The position numbers were made by a program, and so were the translations under genes. From the NCBI RefSeq assembly GCF_008119665.1, contig NZ_CP043046.1, positions 1,922,001 to 1,986,000 on the forward strand: a stretch of DNA of 64,000 nucleotides. Direction: 5' to 3'. Of the stretch, positions 1 to 9,309 are shown piece by piece. Origin of the DNA: Pigmentiphaga aceris (lineage in GTDB: Bacteria > Pseudomonadota > Gammaproteobacteria > Burkholderiales > Burkholderiaceae_B). How positions within the stretch are numbered: position 1 is the stretch's first letter; the number at the start of each line of letters is the position of its first letter. The notes beneath the pieces were generated by a model. That model was not told the origin of the DNA and did no database searches. It worked only from the letters and a program-made list of their open reading frames with translations.

Positions 1-583
1 ATCGCTTGAGGATGCCTGGGATGACATCAAGATGGTCATTGCAGGCGTTGACGCGGGCGAGCAGGGTGTCGAGTTGGTCGGCGATGCGGGTTTGCTCTGC
101 CTCCGGTGCTAAGGGAATAATCAATGAACGCAATTTCTCCTGAGGGATGTTGCGCATCGACATTTGATTTCCGGTGGAAGCCGCCTGAATAGCCTGCCGC
201 AATCGAGGCGTCTTCAACGCAAAGTTGATCCACCGCTTTGCTGGCTCATCGACTACCAGCCTCAATACCTTGTCGCTCAGGTACAGACGCTTCTTGATCG
301 GTCCGACAATTACGCTGGCACCAACGAGTTCGATGGTGTTAGCACGCGAGATCAAGAGATCGCCAGAGCAGATCCGGTTTCGCTCGCTGACCGGCACGTT
401 TTTGGGCAGCGTCTTGCTCGCTTCCTCGTTGAATCGGCCCCAAGTCACTGCGCTGATCTTGACGAGCCCGGCTTCATCTTCTATCGGCGGCCGCTCCTCG
501 CATTTCACATTCTGCCCTGCTTCAATTGCACGCAGTAGCTTCCCAAGGGTGGTGAAGTCCCACCCAGTCGGCAGATCACTCAT
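1..583 (-). CDS. hsdS: Type I restriction-modification specificity subunit HsdS (partial, C-terminus beyond window)
   Basis: This is the N-terminal 194 residues of the DNA-recognition subunit that directs the HsdM/HsdR complex to its target. Reading the minus strand from the ATG at 583 gives MSDLPTGWDFTTLGKLL, a standard HsdS opening, followed by one target-recognition domain. It then runs into the conserved-region helix with IPLAPEAEQTRIADQLDTLL, a hallmark of HsdS. A full HsdS normally has two such halves of about 200 residues, so the second recognition domain should lie outside the window. The start codon overlaps the stop of the upstream DUF1016 gene by 8 bases (ATGAGTGA), which indicates translational coupling. 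The identification is firm; the target sequence cannot be read from this. Confidence 0.9.
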   Translation of the reverse strand, partial: MSDLPTGWDFTTLGKLLRAIEAGQNVKCEERPPIEDEAGLVKISAVTWGRFNEEASKTLPKNVPVSERNRICSGDLLISRANTIELVGASVIVGPIKKRLYLSDKVLRLVVDEPAKRWINFALKTPRLRQAIQAASTGNQMSMRNIPQEKLRSLIIPLAPEAEQTRIADQLDTLLARVNACNDHLDVIPGILKR

Positions 584-1628
584 CTTTGCTCTTCTTTTCC
601 AACAGCACACCACGCCGCGCCAGCCGCTCGTGCGCCTCCAGCAACGCCTGATGCAATTGCCGCTCCAGCTCATCCTTGGGCGGCAGCTCGGTCCAATACT
701 CAGCCACCGTGATGCCGTCTTTGTGCATCTGCAGCAGCTCCACTTGCTCGCGGCTGGATTCCGCGCAAAGAATCAACCCGATGGGTGCTTCCTCACCGGG
801 CTGGCGCTCATGCCTGTCCAGCCATTTCAGGTACAACTCCATCTGACCTTTGTGCGCAGCCTTGAAGCGGCCGAGCTTCAGCTCAATGGCGACCAATCGA
901 CGCAGGCGCCGATGGTAGAACAGCAAATCCAGGTAGAAGTCGTCGCCGTCGATGACCATGCGCTTCTGACGTTCAACGAAGGCAAAGCCTCGGCCAAGTT
1001 CCAGGATGAAGGCTTCGAGCTGGCGCAGGATGGCGGCTTCAAGGTCAGTCTCGTCATGCCCTTGGTGCAGACCCAGAAAGTCCAGGAAGTAGGGGTCTTT
1101 GAAGATCTGGTTTGGCGCTTGGCCTTCCGCAGACAAGGGCGCTGCAGGCACCTGTGCGCTTGCGATTTCGCTGCGCTCGAAGACTTTGCGTTCAATCTGC
1201 TTGGCCAGTTCGCGCACGCTCCAGCCATCCTGCGCCGCCCGCCAAGCGTAGAACTGGCGAGCTTGCGGGGGTTTGAGCGCAACGATGGCTACCAGATGAC
1301 TCCAGCTCAATTTTGCCGACAGTGTCGTCACAATCTCGGCGTCCCGGAAAGCCTGTGCAAACTTCACCATGCGACGCAGGTTGCGGGCCTCGAAGCCGCG
1401 TCCAAACTCGTGGGATAACTGTTGCCCAAGTTGGTCAAGCAGGGCTGTGCCGTAGCTGGCACGTTCGCCGCCCAGCACTTCGACATCCAACCGCTGGCCG
1501 ATGGTCCAGTACAGGCGCGTCAGCTCCGCATTCACGGCGCCAGCCAGTCGTTGGCGGCTGCTGGCGATGAGGGCCCGCAGTTCGGCGTGTAGGCTGTCCG
1601 CGCCCGTTGTGGCAGGCACTTGGCTCAT
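576..1628 (-). CDS. DUF1016/YhcG-like PDDEXK nuclease domain protein
   Basis: The 350-residue protein has the two-part DUF1016 layout. An N-terminal helical domain (about 15-165, with the family-typical LYWTIGQRL and GRGFEARNLRRMVKFAQ) is followed by a C-terminal YhcG-type nuclease fold (about 185-340). The nuclease motif is visible in FVERQKRMVIDGDDFYLDLL followed by LVAIELKLGRF, where D and E-x-K would be the metal-binding residues. Its ATG overlaps the hsdM stop by 4 bases and its stop overlaps hsdS by 8 bases, so it is a true member of the restriction operon. Proteins of this family often sit inside type I systems, but their role there is not established. I infer an accessory nuclease or defence function. 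Confidence 0.85.
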   Translation of the reverse strand: MSQVPATTGADSLHAELRALIASSRQRLAGAVNAELTRLYWTIGQRLDVEVLGGERASYGTALLDQLGQQLSHEFGRGFEARNLRRMVKFAQAFRDAEIVTTLSAKLSWSHLVAIVALKPPQARQFYAWRAAQDGWSVRELAKQIERKVFERSEIASAQVPAAPLSAEGQAPNQIFKDPYFLDFLGLHQGHDETDLEAAILRQLEAFILELGRGFAFVERQKRMVIDGDDFYLDLLFYHRRLRRLVAIELKLGRFKAAHKGQMELYLKWLDRHERQPGEEAPIGLILCAESSREQVELLQMHKDGITVAEYWTELPPKDELERQLHQALLEAHERLARRGVLLEKKSKDE

Positions 1629-3238
1629 GCCGATGTTCCCTGCACCGTGTTGTCGGCGTCCGGGCTTGTCATATCGTCGGGCAGCAATGCTTCCAGCTCG
1701 GCATCCGGGTCTTCGCCCAGCAATTCCACCAAGGCACGTAGTTCTGTCAGCGCGGCCTGCATCTCGCTCATGGCCAGGCGAGCCAGCATGGCGGGTTCTT
1801 CGCCTTGCTGCTGTGCGGTGTCGGCGCTGTCGTCCTTGAGCCAGGCCAGATCCAGGTTGTCGCCGCGCTCGGCGATTTGTTCTCGAGTAAATTTGCGCCA
1901 GCGGCCAGTGTCACCTGCGTCCACACGCTGAGCCAGCGCCTCCGGGCCACCCTTGGGGTCGGTGCCGAACACGTCTTCGAACTTGTCGCGGGACGCGCTG
2001 ACCTCTGCATCGGCCAATGTGCGGAAGTAGTCGCGCGTGAAGGGGGTGCGCTTGCCGAATTGAGGCATATTGGCGCGCATGTCGTACACCCACACTTCTT
2101 TGGTATTGCCCTTGTCGGTCTTCTCGCCCTTGGTAAAGAAGAGCACGTTGGTCTTGACGCCCTGGGCGTAGAAGATGCCTGTAGGCAGGCGCAGGATGGT
2201 GTGCAGATTGCACTTGTCCATCAGGTCGCGGCGGATGCTGGTGCCGATGTTGCTCTCGAACAGCACGTTGTCGGGCAGCACGACGGCCGCACGGCCACCC
2301 AGTTTCAGGTTGCGATAGATGTGCTGCAGGAAGGCGAACTGCTTGTTGCTGGTCTCGAAGGTCAGGTCCTTGCGGGTGGGCAAACCACCGCCCTTCTTTG
2401 TGCCGAATGGAGGATTGGAGAGGATGAGCGTAGCGGACGGAAGTTGCGTTCCTTCATCGCCCAGCGTGTCGCCGTAGGCGACCCCGCCCTCAATGCCGTG
2501 CAACAGCATGTTCATCAGTGCCAGGCGGTGCGTGTCCTGCACCAGCTCCATGCCGTAAAAGGTGCTCTGGCGGTAGCGGCGCTGCGCGGACTCTTCCAGG
2601 CTGTCGAAGTCGTTGTTGGCGCGCAGGTAGTTGTTGGCTGCAATCAGGAAGCCGCACGTGCCCGCAGCCGGGTCCTGAATCACATCGCTCAACTGCGGCT
2701 TCATCACAGCCACAATGCTGTCGATCAGATGACGAGGCGTGAAGTACTGGCCGGCGCCGCTTTTCTTCTCGGTGGCGTTGCGTTCCAGCAAGTCTTCGTA
2801 GAGATCGCCCAGGTCGTCGCGCTGCACGCTGTACCAGTCGAGCGCGTCGATGTCGGTCACCAGCTTGCTGAGGGTGACTGGCTTAGTAATGAAGGTGTTG
2901 GCATTGGCGTAGATCTGCAGTACCGCGCCTTGACCATGCAAGCCGTAATCCAAAAGCATTTCTTTGTACGTATCGAGCCGCTCCGGCGCGGGCGCGTTCA
3001 GCAGATCGTCCCAAAGTATGCCGGCCTGTTCGACCTTGGGCGCACCTTTCTGGCGCTCAAGGGCCTTCCAAACCTTGAGCCGATCTTCCTGTCCCGTCTC
3101 TTTCATCATCTTCAGAAAGAGCAGGTAGGTCAGTTCGCTCAGGTATTGGTGGTAGGTGACGCCGTCGTCACGCAGCACATTGCACAGTGACCAAAGTTTG
3201 GCACCGATATCATGTGCGACTTGCGAGGTTTTAGACAT
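1625..3238 (-). CDS. hsdM: Type I restriction-modification DNA methyltransferase subunit HsdM
   Basis: HsdM transfers a methyl group from S-adenosylmethionine to adenine N6 in the site chosen by HsdS, and is required for both modification and restriction. The 537-residue protein has the helical HsdM N-terminal domain (about 1-145). The N6-methyltransferase core follows, with motif I DPAAGTCGF at 189-197 for AdoMet binding and the catalytic motif IV NPPFG at 275-279; GAGQYFTPRHL just before is also typical. The C-terminus is acidic and alanine-rich. The gene begins 12 bases after hsdR stops and overlaps the DUF1016 gene by 4 bases. All key residues are present, so it should be active. Confidence 0.95.
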   Translation of the reverse strand: MSKTSQVAHDIGAKLWSLCNVLRDDGVTYHQYLSELTYLLFLKMMKETGQEDRLKVWKALERQKGAPKVEQAGILWDDLLNAPAPERLDTYKEMLLDYGLHGQGAVLQIYANANTFITKPVTLSKLVTDIDALDWYSVQRDDLGDLYEDLLERNATEKKSGAGQYFTPRHLIDSIVAVMKPQLSDVIQDPAAGTCGFLIAANNYLRANNDFDSLEESAQRRYRQSTFYGMELVQDTHRLALMNMLLHGIEGGVAYGDTLGDEGTQLPSATLILSNPPFGTKKGGGLPTRKDLTFETSNKQFAFLQHIYRNLKLGGRAAVVLPDNVLFESNIGTSIRRDLMDKCNLHTILRLPTGIFYAQGVKTNVLFFTKGEKTDKGNTKEVWVYDMRANMPQFGKRTPFTRDYFRTLADAEVSASRDKFEDVFGTDPKGGPEALAQRVDAGDTGRWRKFTREQIAERGDNLDLAWLKDDSADTAQQQGEEPAMLARLAMSEMQAALTELRALVELLGEDPDAELEALLPDDMTSPDADNTVQGTSA

Positions 3239-3250
3239 GAAACTGCTACA

Positions 3251-6200
3251 TCATGCACTTCGGGCCGGCTGCGCCCAAAGTGCGTCGTTGAAAGCGTCCA
3301 GCACCGGTTGGAGCTGGCCGTTGAAAAGTCTGTCGAGGCGGTTGAAGCCACCGCCTTCGCGCTTGAAAAGCAGGTCTGGGTCGTCGAGCGCCTCGCGATC
3401 CACCAGCAGATTGGTCTTGGTCTGCGCAGCAATCCGCTTGAGCCAACTACGCTGAGGGTCGGTCCAAGGCTTGCCCGCTGGCGAATTCGCCAGCAAGGTT
3501 TGCAGCGCACGGTCCACGCGCTCGCTGTAGGGCAGCAGGGCGTCGCCCAGTGCCGCCTGACGAATGTAGCCGACGATACGTGCTGCGATGTCCTGGTTGC
3601 TTGTCTCGCGCCATGCGGTGGCAAGCCGAGCTTCGCTGAACCCTGCCTGGTCCAATGCAAGCACCAATTCCTTGAGCTGCTTGCGTGTCAGGTCTCGGGG
3701 CTTGGTCAGGACCGCCATCAATGCCGGTAGCTCGTTGCTATTGCTGCTGATGAATTGCTTGAACTCGTCCAGATAGTCTTCCGGCTTGGTGGCTTTGCCG
3801 TAGCCTCGCTCGGCGCGCAGAAATTCGTCTGGGTGCTCTGATACGTAAATGGGCTGCCCACCGCCGTTTGCTTTGCGATCGAGGATTTCGCCCAGGTCGG
3901 GGTGCTGTGTGAACCACGTTGCAATCTCGCTCAGGCCAAGCGTCTTGAGCTTCTGGATGAACGTGTCCGGTGGCATGCCCGCTTTGGTCTCGAAGTCCTG
4001 GGCGTCATTGTCCGATAGATGGCGCTTCTTGACCTGAAGCTTGGCCACGAACTGCTCACGCAGTAATTCCAGTGCATCAGTGGATTGGACTTCGGTGAAT
4101 TCACGTTCAAGTTGTTTGAACGTGATCTTCGGGTTCACCACGACAGGCTTCATCTCTGTCATGTCGCCGACGGCTTCGAAGAGGCGAACGGCGTCGAACA
4201 CGCGGAACGCATCTTTGGCTTCGCCATCGAAATCGCACAAGCGGGTGGCGCGGCCCAGCATCTGGTCGAACAGGATGCGGCTATTGACCTGTCGCAGAAA
4301 GACCAAGTTGCATATCTCGGGCACATCGATACCCGTGGTAAGCAAATCGACGGTAACCGCTACGTTCGGCAAACGTTCGTTCTTGAATCGCCGGATGAGT
4401 TCCAGAGGCTTGTCGGCATTGCCTGTTATCTTGATGACTGCATCGTCTTCCACTGCGCCGTATTGTGTTTCCAGGGCTGCTTTCAACACATCGACCACCA
4501 AGTCGGCATGGTCGCTGCTCACGCAAAAGATCAAAGTTTTGCGTCGTCCGCTGGGATCGATCTCCTGAGCGAGATAGCTGCAAACGGCTTCGTTGAACGC
4601 CCGTGTGATGACTTTACGGTTGAAGTCGTCGACCTTCAGCTTGATTTCGTCCGGCGTCTTGAACAGGTCCAGCTTGTTATGTTGAGCGTTGTAGACCTGC
4701 ACCTCTTCACCGATCTTCCAGGTCATGCCCTGGTCGGATAGCTGCGTGTGAATTTGAATGGGCGGTTCGTAATCAACGAGGAACCCGTCCACCACTGCTT
4801 CTCGATAGCTATAGCTGAAAATCGGCGCGCCGAAAATCTGGGTGGTATGCAGGGCGGGGGTGGCAGTCAGGCCGATCTTGACCGCATCGAAGTAGTCCAA
4901 CACGCGCCGGTACTTGGATATGTAGTCGTCGAAACCGCGAAAGCTGAGTTCCGTGTCCGACATCTCCCGATCCAGGGTATAGCCGCGATGACATTCATCG
5001 ATGATGACGCAGTCGTACTGATCGACCGTCGGCGGCACTACGTCTTCCGCTGGAAAGAGCACGCGGTGCATCATGCCTTGCACGGTGGCGATGTGGACTG
5101 CCGTGTCGGCATCGGGCGCTGGCGTACCCAACTCCTTGATGCCGAACGTATCAGCGAACGTCTGTAGCCGCTCCATCCGCGTGTCTTTGAACGAGTCTGC
5201 AGCTTGTTCACCCAGCGCTGAGCGATCCACCAGGAACAAGATACGGCGGAAGCGCTGTGCCTTCAGCAGGCGGTAAATCAGGGCGATGCAGGTCTTCGTC
5301 TTGCCCGTTCCGGTCGCCATTGCCAGCAGGATCTCACGCTGTCCTTGAGCAATACTGCTTTCAGTGGCGAGGATGGCTGCCTGCTGATAAGGGCGAAGCG
5401 AAATTCCATAATTGAACGGCGTATTCGCAAGCTCGGCATGGGCCTTTTCTTCATCTTGGCGAAGCAGGGCGTGCAGGACGTCTGGCGTATACCAGCCGTC
5501 CAGCGCTGTGCTGCGAATTTCGGGGTGGCGGAGGTCGCCAAACCAAATGCCACTCTTGGTGGCTAGCTGACGCAGGTAAGGGCGCCCATTCGTAGCAAAA
5601 ACAAATGGGATACGGAACTCCGAATTGCTGCCCCAGTTTTGAGGATGCAACTGAGTCTCGGCACTGCCTGCGAAGGTTCTGCTGTACCGTTTGCTCTGCT
5701 GTAGGTTGGCAGATACATCCATGCTGCTTCGCTTGGCTTCGACCACCGCCATCGGCACCAATCCTCGGAACAACACATAGTCAGCGGAATATTTGGTGCA
5801 TGGCCATTCGGCAATAGCAAGGTTGCGCCCTCTTTCTGGACGCGTACCTTTGCTGTACTTAAGGACCTCGCTGTCTGCCTCCCAGCCTGCTTGACGAAGT
5901 TGTGCGTCAATGAGGCGTCGGGTCTCTGACTCATCAAGGTCAACAAGTAGCGCAGCTTTGTTCGCCGAGGCCACCAGCTTGGCCAGGTTGTCAGAAGGTG
6001 CTGCCTGAGCCTGCGCTTGCAACTGCGCCAGCTGATTCGCAAGCCGTGCTTTGGCTTGGTCGGCCTCCGTGGCGATCTGCTCCCAAACCGCTTTCTCTTC
6101 GCTCAGCGCCGTCAACTGAGTCTGTGCCGCTTGCAAGGCCGACGCCGCGTTCTCATGCTTGGCTTGATAGTCAGCCACTGCTTGGCGGTATTCGGCCAGT

Positions 6201-6655
6201 TTTTGCTTTAATTCCTGTGACTCGTCAGCCGGCGGTGCTGGCGGCAGGAAAGGGCCGGAGCGGAAGTCAGGTTGTTTGAATGTCCGATGGAACCAGACAC
6301 TCAATTGCCATGACAACTTTAGTGTTGACAGCGCGTTGGCATGGTCACCCGCCAAAGCATGGTTGGCAGCATTTCCTGTGACCCGAACTTGGTCAAATAC
6401 TTGTTTGACCTCCCGCGGCAGCAGGTTTTCGTTCTGCAGTCGGCGGATCAGTTCATATTGACTTTCTTCCTGCGCGGTGTACAAGCCTCCGCGTGCCGCG
6501 AGCGACTGTGCCAGCAGCTCGGCGAACTGCCGGAGTTTGAGCAGGCAGGTGTTTGGATCTTCGGCGAAGTAGCGTTCAGCAAGTGCACCAAGGCGCCACA
6601 ACTGAGGCTCGTAAGTCTGCAACATGTCGAAATTCGAGCGGATGTTCTGCTGCAT
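3251..6655 (-). CDS. hsdR: Type I restriction endonuclease/translocase subunit HsdR (EcoEI type)
   Basis: HsdR is the ATP-driven DNA translocase and nuclease of the type I complex. In the 1134-residue protein, residues 1-135 resemble a DUF4145 domain and about 145-220 form a coiled coil. A PD-(D/E)xK nuclease follows with D292 and VVEAK (306-308 region). The SF2 helicase has Walker A MATGTGKT at 446-453 and a DECH box (IIDECHRGY, near 555). The C-terminus matches the EcoEI-type HsdR tail. The ATG at 6655 is preceded by a strong GGGGGAA ribosome binding site. It is the first gene of the operon. An AT-rich inverted repeat lies about 50-77 bases upstream. No disabling change is visible. Confidence 0.95.
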   Translation of the reverse strand: MQQNIRSNFDMLQTYEPQLWRLGALAERYFAEDPNTCLLKLRQFAELLAQSLAARGGLYTAQEESQYELIRRLQNENLLPREVKQVFDQVRVTGNAANHALAGDHANALSTLKLSWQLSVWFHRTFKQPDFRSGPFLPPAPPADESQELKQKLAEYRQAVADYQAKHENAASALQAAQTQLTALSEEKAVWEQIATEADQAKARLANQLAQLQAQAQAAPSDNLAKLVASANKAALLVDLDESETRRLIDAQLRQAGWEADSEVLKYSKGTRPERGRNLAIAEWPCTKYSADYVLFRGLVPMAVVEAKRSSMDVSANLQQSKRYSRTFAGSAETQLHPQNWGSNSEFRIPFVFATNGRPYLRQLATKSGIWFGDLRHPEIRSTALDGWYTPDVLHALLRQDEEKAHAELANTPFNYGISLRPYQQAAILATESSIAQGQREILLAMATGTGKTKTCIALIYRLLKAQRFRRILFLVDRSALGEQAADSFKDTRMERLQTFADTFGIKELGTPAPDADTAVHIATVQGMMHRVLFPAEDVVPPTVDQYDCVIIDECHRGYTLDREMSDTELSFRGFDDYISKYRRVLDYFDAVKIGLTATPALHTTQIFGAPIFSYSYREAVVDGFLVDYEPPIQIHTQLSDQGMTWKIGEEVQVYNAQHNKLDLFKTPDEIKLKVDDFNRKVITRAFNEAVCSYLAQEIDPSGRRKTLIFCVSSDHADLVVDVLKAALETQYGAVEDDAVIKITGNADKPLELIRRFKNERLPNVAVTVDLLTTGIDVPEICNLVFLRQVNSRILFDQMLGRATRLCDFDGEAKDAFRVFDAVRLFEAVGDMTEMKPVVVNPKITFKQLEREFTEVQSTDALELLREQFVAKLQVKKRHLSDNDAQDFETKAGMPPDTFIQKLKTLGLSEIATWFTQHPDLGEILDRKANGGGQPIYVSEHPDEFLRAERGYGKATKPEDYLDEFKQFISSNSNELPALMAVLTKPRDLTRKQLKELVLALDQAGFSEARLATAWRETSNQDIAARIVGYIRQAALGDALLPYSERVDRALQTLLANSPAGKPWTDPQRSWLKRIAAQTKTNLLVDREALDDPDLLFKREGGGFNRLDRLFNGQLQPVLDAFNDALWAQPARSA

Positions 6656-6705
6656 GCTTCCCCCGTTTGCTAACCCGAGGGCAATCCGCCCCTCACCGAA
6701 ATTAA

Positions 6706-6732
6706 TCTAGATGTTACTAAAAAGTATCTAGA
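6706..6732. promoter_or_regulatory. AT-rich imperfect palindrome upstream of hsdR
   Basis: TCTAGAT (6706-6712) and ATCTAGA (6726-6732) face each other across an AT-rich centre, in an otherwise GC-rich neighbourhood. It lies in the hsdR leader and is suitably placed for a restriction-operon operator or promoter element. No controller protein is visible nearby, so the role is inferred. Confidence 0.35.
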
Positions 6733-6798
6733 AAAGTGCTTTGTCCAGCCGTTTGAGGGCAAATGTGCAGCAGTCAGGGGGGATGACTTGCTGCGCCA

Positions 6799-7704
6799 TC
6801 ACTCGATATTCTGCGCCTGTTCCCGCATCTGCTCGATCAGCAGCTTCAGATCCATCGCCGCCCGCGTCACTTCCAACCCACCTGCCTTCGACCCCAGCGT
6901 ATTGGCTTCACGATTCATTTCCTGGAAAAGGAAATCCAAGCGTTTCCCCGCGCCACGATCCGCGCCCTTTCCACCTAACAGCCGATCAAGCTCGGTCAGG
7001 TGCGAACGCAGGCGCGACAATTCTTCCGCCACGTCGATGCGCAGACCGAACAAGGTGGCTTCATGTGCCAGGCGTTCAGACAATTCAGAACCGGTGATCT
7101 GCTGGAATCCACCCGGAAACGCTGCATCCATGGTTTCGCGTAGTTTGCGCGCCAGGCGTTCGCGGTAATCGCTTACCAACTGGGGCAAGTGCTTTTCGAC
7201 TTGCGTGACCACGCCCAGCACACCCGCCGCACGTTCCGCGATCATCACACCCAGGCGCTGGCCTTCGCGTTCGCGGGCGCGCTGCAATTGGCCCAGGGCT
7301 TCGGTGGCGGCGGTCAGGGCGGCTTCGGCCCAGATGGATTCGCCTTCGTCTTCAGACTGCACGCCAGGCCAGGCCAGCAGTTCGGACAGGCGCGGGGGCG
7401 GGGTGTCGGGCAGCACTGCGCGCACCTTGGCGTACAGGGCGGCCGCCTGTTCCAGCGCGCTTACGTTGATAGCGTCGGGGTCGCTGCGTTGGCGGCGGGT
7501 GATGCTGCCGCGGATTTCGACTTTGCCGCGGCCCAGATTGGCCGTCAGCAGTTCGCGCAGCGGCATTTCGCTTTGGCGAAGTTCGTCGGGAATGCGGAAG
7601 TGCAGATCAAGGAAACGGCTGTTGACGCTGCGCAGCTCGATCGACACGGATCCGTGGGGGGTGTCGGCGCGCGCTGCGCCGAAGGCGGTCATGCTTCGGA
7701 TCAT
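6799..7704 (-). CDS. yicC: YicC family endoribonuclease-like protein
   Basis: The protein has 301 residues. It opens MIRSMTAFG, the nearly invariant start of the YicC family, and ends with the DUF1732 C-terminal domain ([18 protein letters not shown] then an [20 protein letters not shown] end). E. coli YicC is reported to act as an endoribonuclease affecting small RNA stability; the exact role here is unknown. A longer open frame to 7791 exists, but the conserved start at 7704 is clearly preferred. The gene is divergent from rph across 177 bases, an arrangement common in proteobacteria, where yicC and rph are often neighbours. Confidence 0.93.
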   Translation of the reverse strand: MIRSMTAFGAARADTPHGSVSIELRSVNSRFLDLHFRIPDELRQSEMPLRELLTANLGRGKVEIRGSITRRQRSDPDAINVSALEQAAALYAKVRAVLPDTPPPRLSELLAWPGVQSEDEGESIWAEAALTAATEALGQLQRAREREGQRLGVMIAERAAGVLGVVTQVEKHLPQLVSDYRERLARKLRETMDAAFPGGFQQITGSELSERLAHEATLFGLRIDVAEELSRLRSHLTELDRLLGGKGADRGAGKRLDFLFQEMNREANTLGSKAGGLEVTRAAMDLKLLIEQMREQAQNIE

Positions 7705-7881
7705 GGGGGCTTGCCTGCTCGTACAATGGAGATCGGCACAGCAGAACGGCGCGTGAAAAGCGGGCTGGCTGCTGTGGTGGTTCCGCATCATACGGCCCAG
7801 CTCGCGTCTCGGCCATTACGCGTATCGGTCATGGGCTTGTTGCCTTGTTTGCCGCATCACGCGCCCCAGGAGTTTTCTCGC

Positions 7882-8646
7882 ATGTCATCCAATTCCGCCG
7901 CGCCCTGGAGCCGGCCTTCGGGCCGCGTTGCCTCCGCCCTCCGTTCGGTGTCTTTGCAGCGTGGTTTTACGCGTTATGCCGAGGGTTCGGTGCTGGTCAC
8001 CTTTGGTCAGACCCAGGTCATCTGCACTGCCAGTGTCGAGGAAAAAGTCCCCGGTTTCATGAAGGGCAAGGGCCGTGGCTGGGTGACGGCCGAATACGGC
8101 ATGCTGCCCCGCGCCACCCACACACGCGGTGACCGTGAAGCCGCACGCGGCAAGCAAAGCGGCCGTACCCAGGAAATCCAGCGTCTGATCGGCCGCAGCC
8201 TGCGCGCGGTGTTCGATCTTGAAAAGCTGGGCGAACGGTCGATTCACGTGGATTGCGACGTGATCCAGGCCGACGGTGGCACGCGTTGTGCCAGCATTAC
8301 CGGGGCGTTTGTTGCCGTGCAAGATGCCGTCAACGGTCTGTTGGCACGTGGCTTGATCACCGAGTCGCCGATTCGTGATGCGGTGGCGGCCGTGTCGGTC
8401 GGCATGTACGAAGGCCAGCCTGTGCTGGACTTGGACTACCCGGAAGATTCCAGCTGCGATACCGACATGAACGTGGTGATGACCGGCGCGGGCAATTTTG
8501 TCGAAGTGCAGGGCACCGCAGAAGGCGTGCCGTTCTCGCGCGCCGACATGAATGAGTTGCTGGCGCTGGCAGAGCAGGGCATTGCCGAACTGGTGCGCTT
8601 GCAGCGCGAGGCGCTGGCCCAGCCTTTGCCCGAACAGACCGCCTGA
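7882..8646 (+). CDS. rph: Ribonuclease PH
   Basis: RNase PH trims the 3' ends of tRNA precursors by phosphorolysis. The 254-residue protein contains the family signatures [38 protein letters not shown] and [18 protein letters not shown], and the active-site region [12 protein letters not shown]. The ATG at 7882 follows AGGAG by 9 bases; an upstream frame extension to 7189 is antisense to yicC and rejected. Residues 1-15 are a little longer than in E. coli. The stop TGA shares a base with the next possible start, so rph, rdgB and hemW probably form one transcript. Confidence 0.95.
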   Translation: MSSNSAAPWSRPSGRVASALRSVSLQRGFTRYAEGSVLVTFGQTQVICTASVEEKVPGFMKGKGRGWVTAEYGMLPRATHTRGDREAARGKQSGRTQEIQRLIGRSLRAVFDLEKLGERSIHVDCDVIQADGGTRCASITGAFVAVQDAVNGLLARGLITESPIRDAVAAVSVGMYEGQPVLDLDYPEDSSCDTDMNVVMTGAGNFVEVQGTAEGVPFSRADMNELLALAEQGIAELVRLQREALAQPLPEQTA

Positions 8647-8711
8647 TGAATCAGGCAGCAGAACAAGATCAGGCAATAGAACAAAATCAAGCAGCAGAAC
8701 AAGGCAGCACG

Positions 8712-9305
8712 ATGAAAAAACTGGTCCTCGCCTCAAACAACGCCGGCAAGCTGAAAGAGTTCGCCGCCTTGTTGGCACCGCTGGGCATCGAGGTGGTCAC
8801 CCAGGGCAGCCTGGGTGTGCCGGAATGCCCCGAACCGCACGTTACCTTCATTGAAAATGCGCTGGCCAAGGCACGCCATGCCAGTGCGATCACGGGCTTG
8901 CCGGCGCTGGCCGACGATTCCGGCATTTGTGCGCCGGCACTGGGCGGTGCGCCCGGTGTGTTGTCGGCTCGCTTTGCTGCCGTCGACGGGCAACCCCGTT
9001 CCGACGATGCCAACAACCGCCTGCTGGTCGAACGCCTGCGTGCCTTCGATGACAAGCGCGCCTGTTATTACGCCGCGCTGGTGTTGGTGCGCCACGCCGA
9101 TGATCCCTTGCCGCTGATTGGCGAAGGAACCTGGTGGGGCGAGGTGATCGATACCCCGCGCGGTGAGGGCGGCTTCGGCTACGACCCGTATTTCCTGCTG
9201 CCGGCGCTGGGCAAGACCGCTGCCGAGCTTGGCGCAGAAAAGAACCGGATCAGCCATCGGGCGCTTGCGCTGGCCGCGTTGCTGCCCAAATTGTCAGGGC
9301 TGTAA
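8712..9305 (+). CDS. rdgB: dITP/XTP pyrophosphatase (RdgB/HAM1)
   Basis: The enzyme hydrolyses non-canonical purine triphosphates (dITP, XTP) to keep them out of DNA and RNA. MKKLVLASNNAGKLKEF is the classic start, with the substrate-binding SNN-x-GK motif. ALADDSGI and GEGGFGYDPYF carry the metal and base-recognition residues, and KNRISHRALAL ends the core. Starting at 8712 gives 197 residues, the same as E. coli RdgB. An in-frame ATG at 8646 would add 22 residues rich in Q, E, A and N without a ribosome binding site. That stretch looks like repeated intergenic sequence, so the shorter form is preferred but not proven. Confidence 0.93.
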   Translation: MKKLVLASNNAGKLKEFAALLAPLGIEVVTQGSLGVPECPEPHVTFIENALAKARHASAITGLPALADDSGICAPALGGAPGVLSARFAAVDGQPRSDDANNRLLVERLRAFDDKRACYYAALVLVRHADDPLPLIGEGTWWGEVIDTPRGEGGFGYDPYFLLPALGKTAAELGAEKNRISHRALALAALLPKLSGL

Positions 9306-9309
9306 GACG

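Noticed and set aside
225-3190. Long plus-strand open frames across the restriction genes
   Set aside because: They are antisense to hsdS, the DUF1016 gene and hsdM, which have clear motifs and coupled starts. The open frames come from codon bias.
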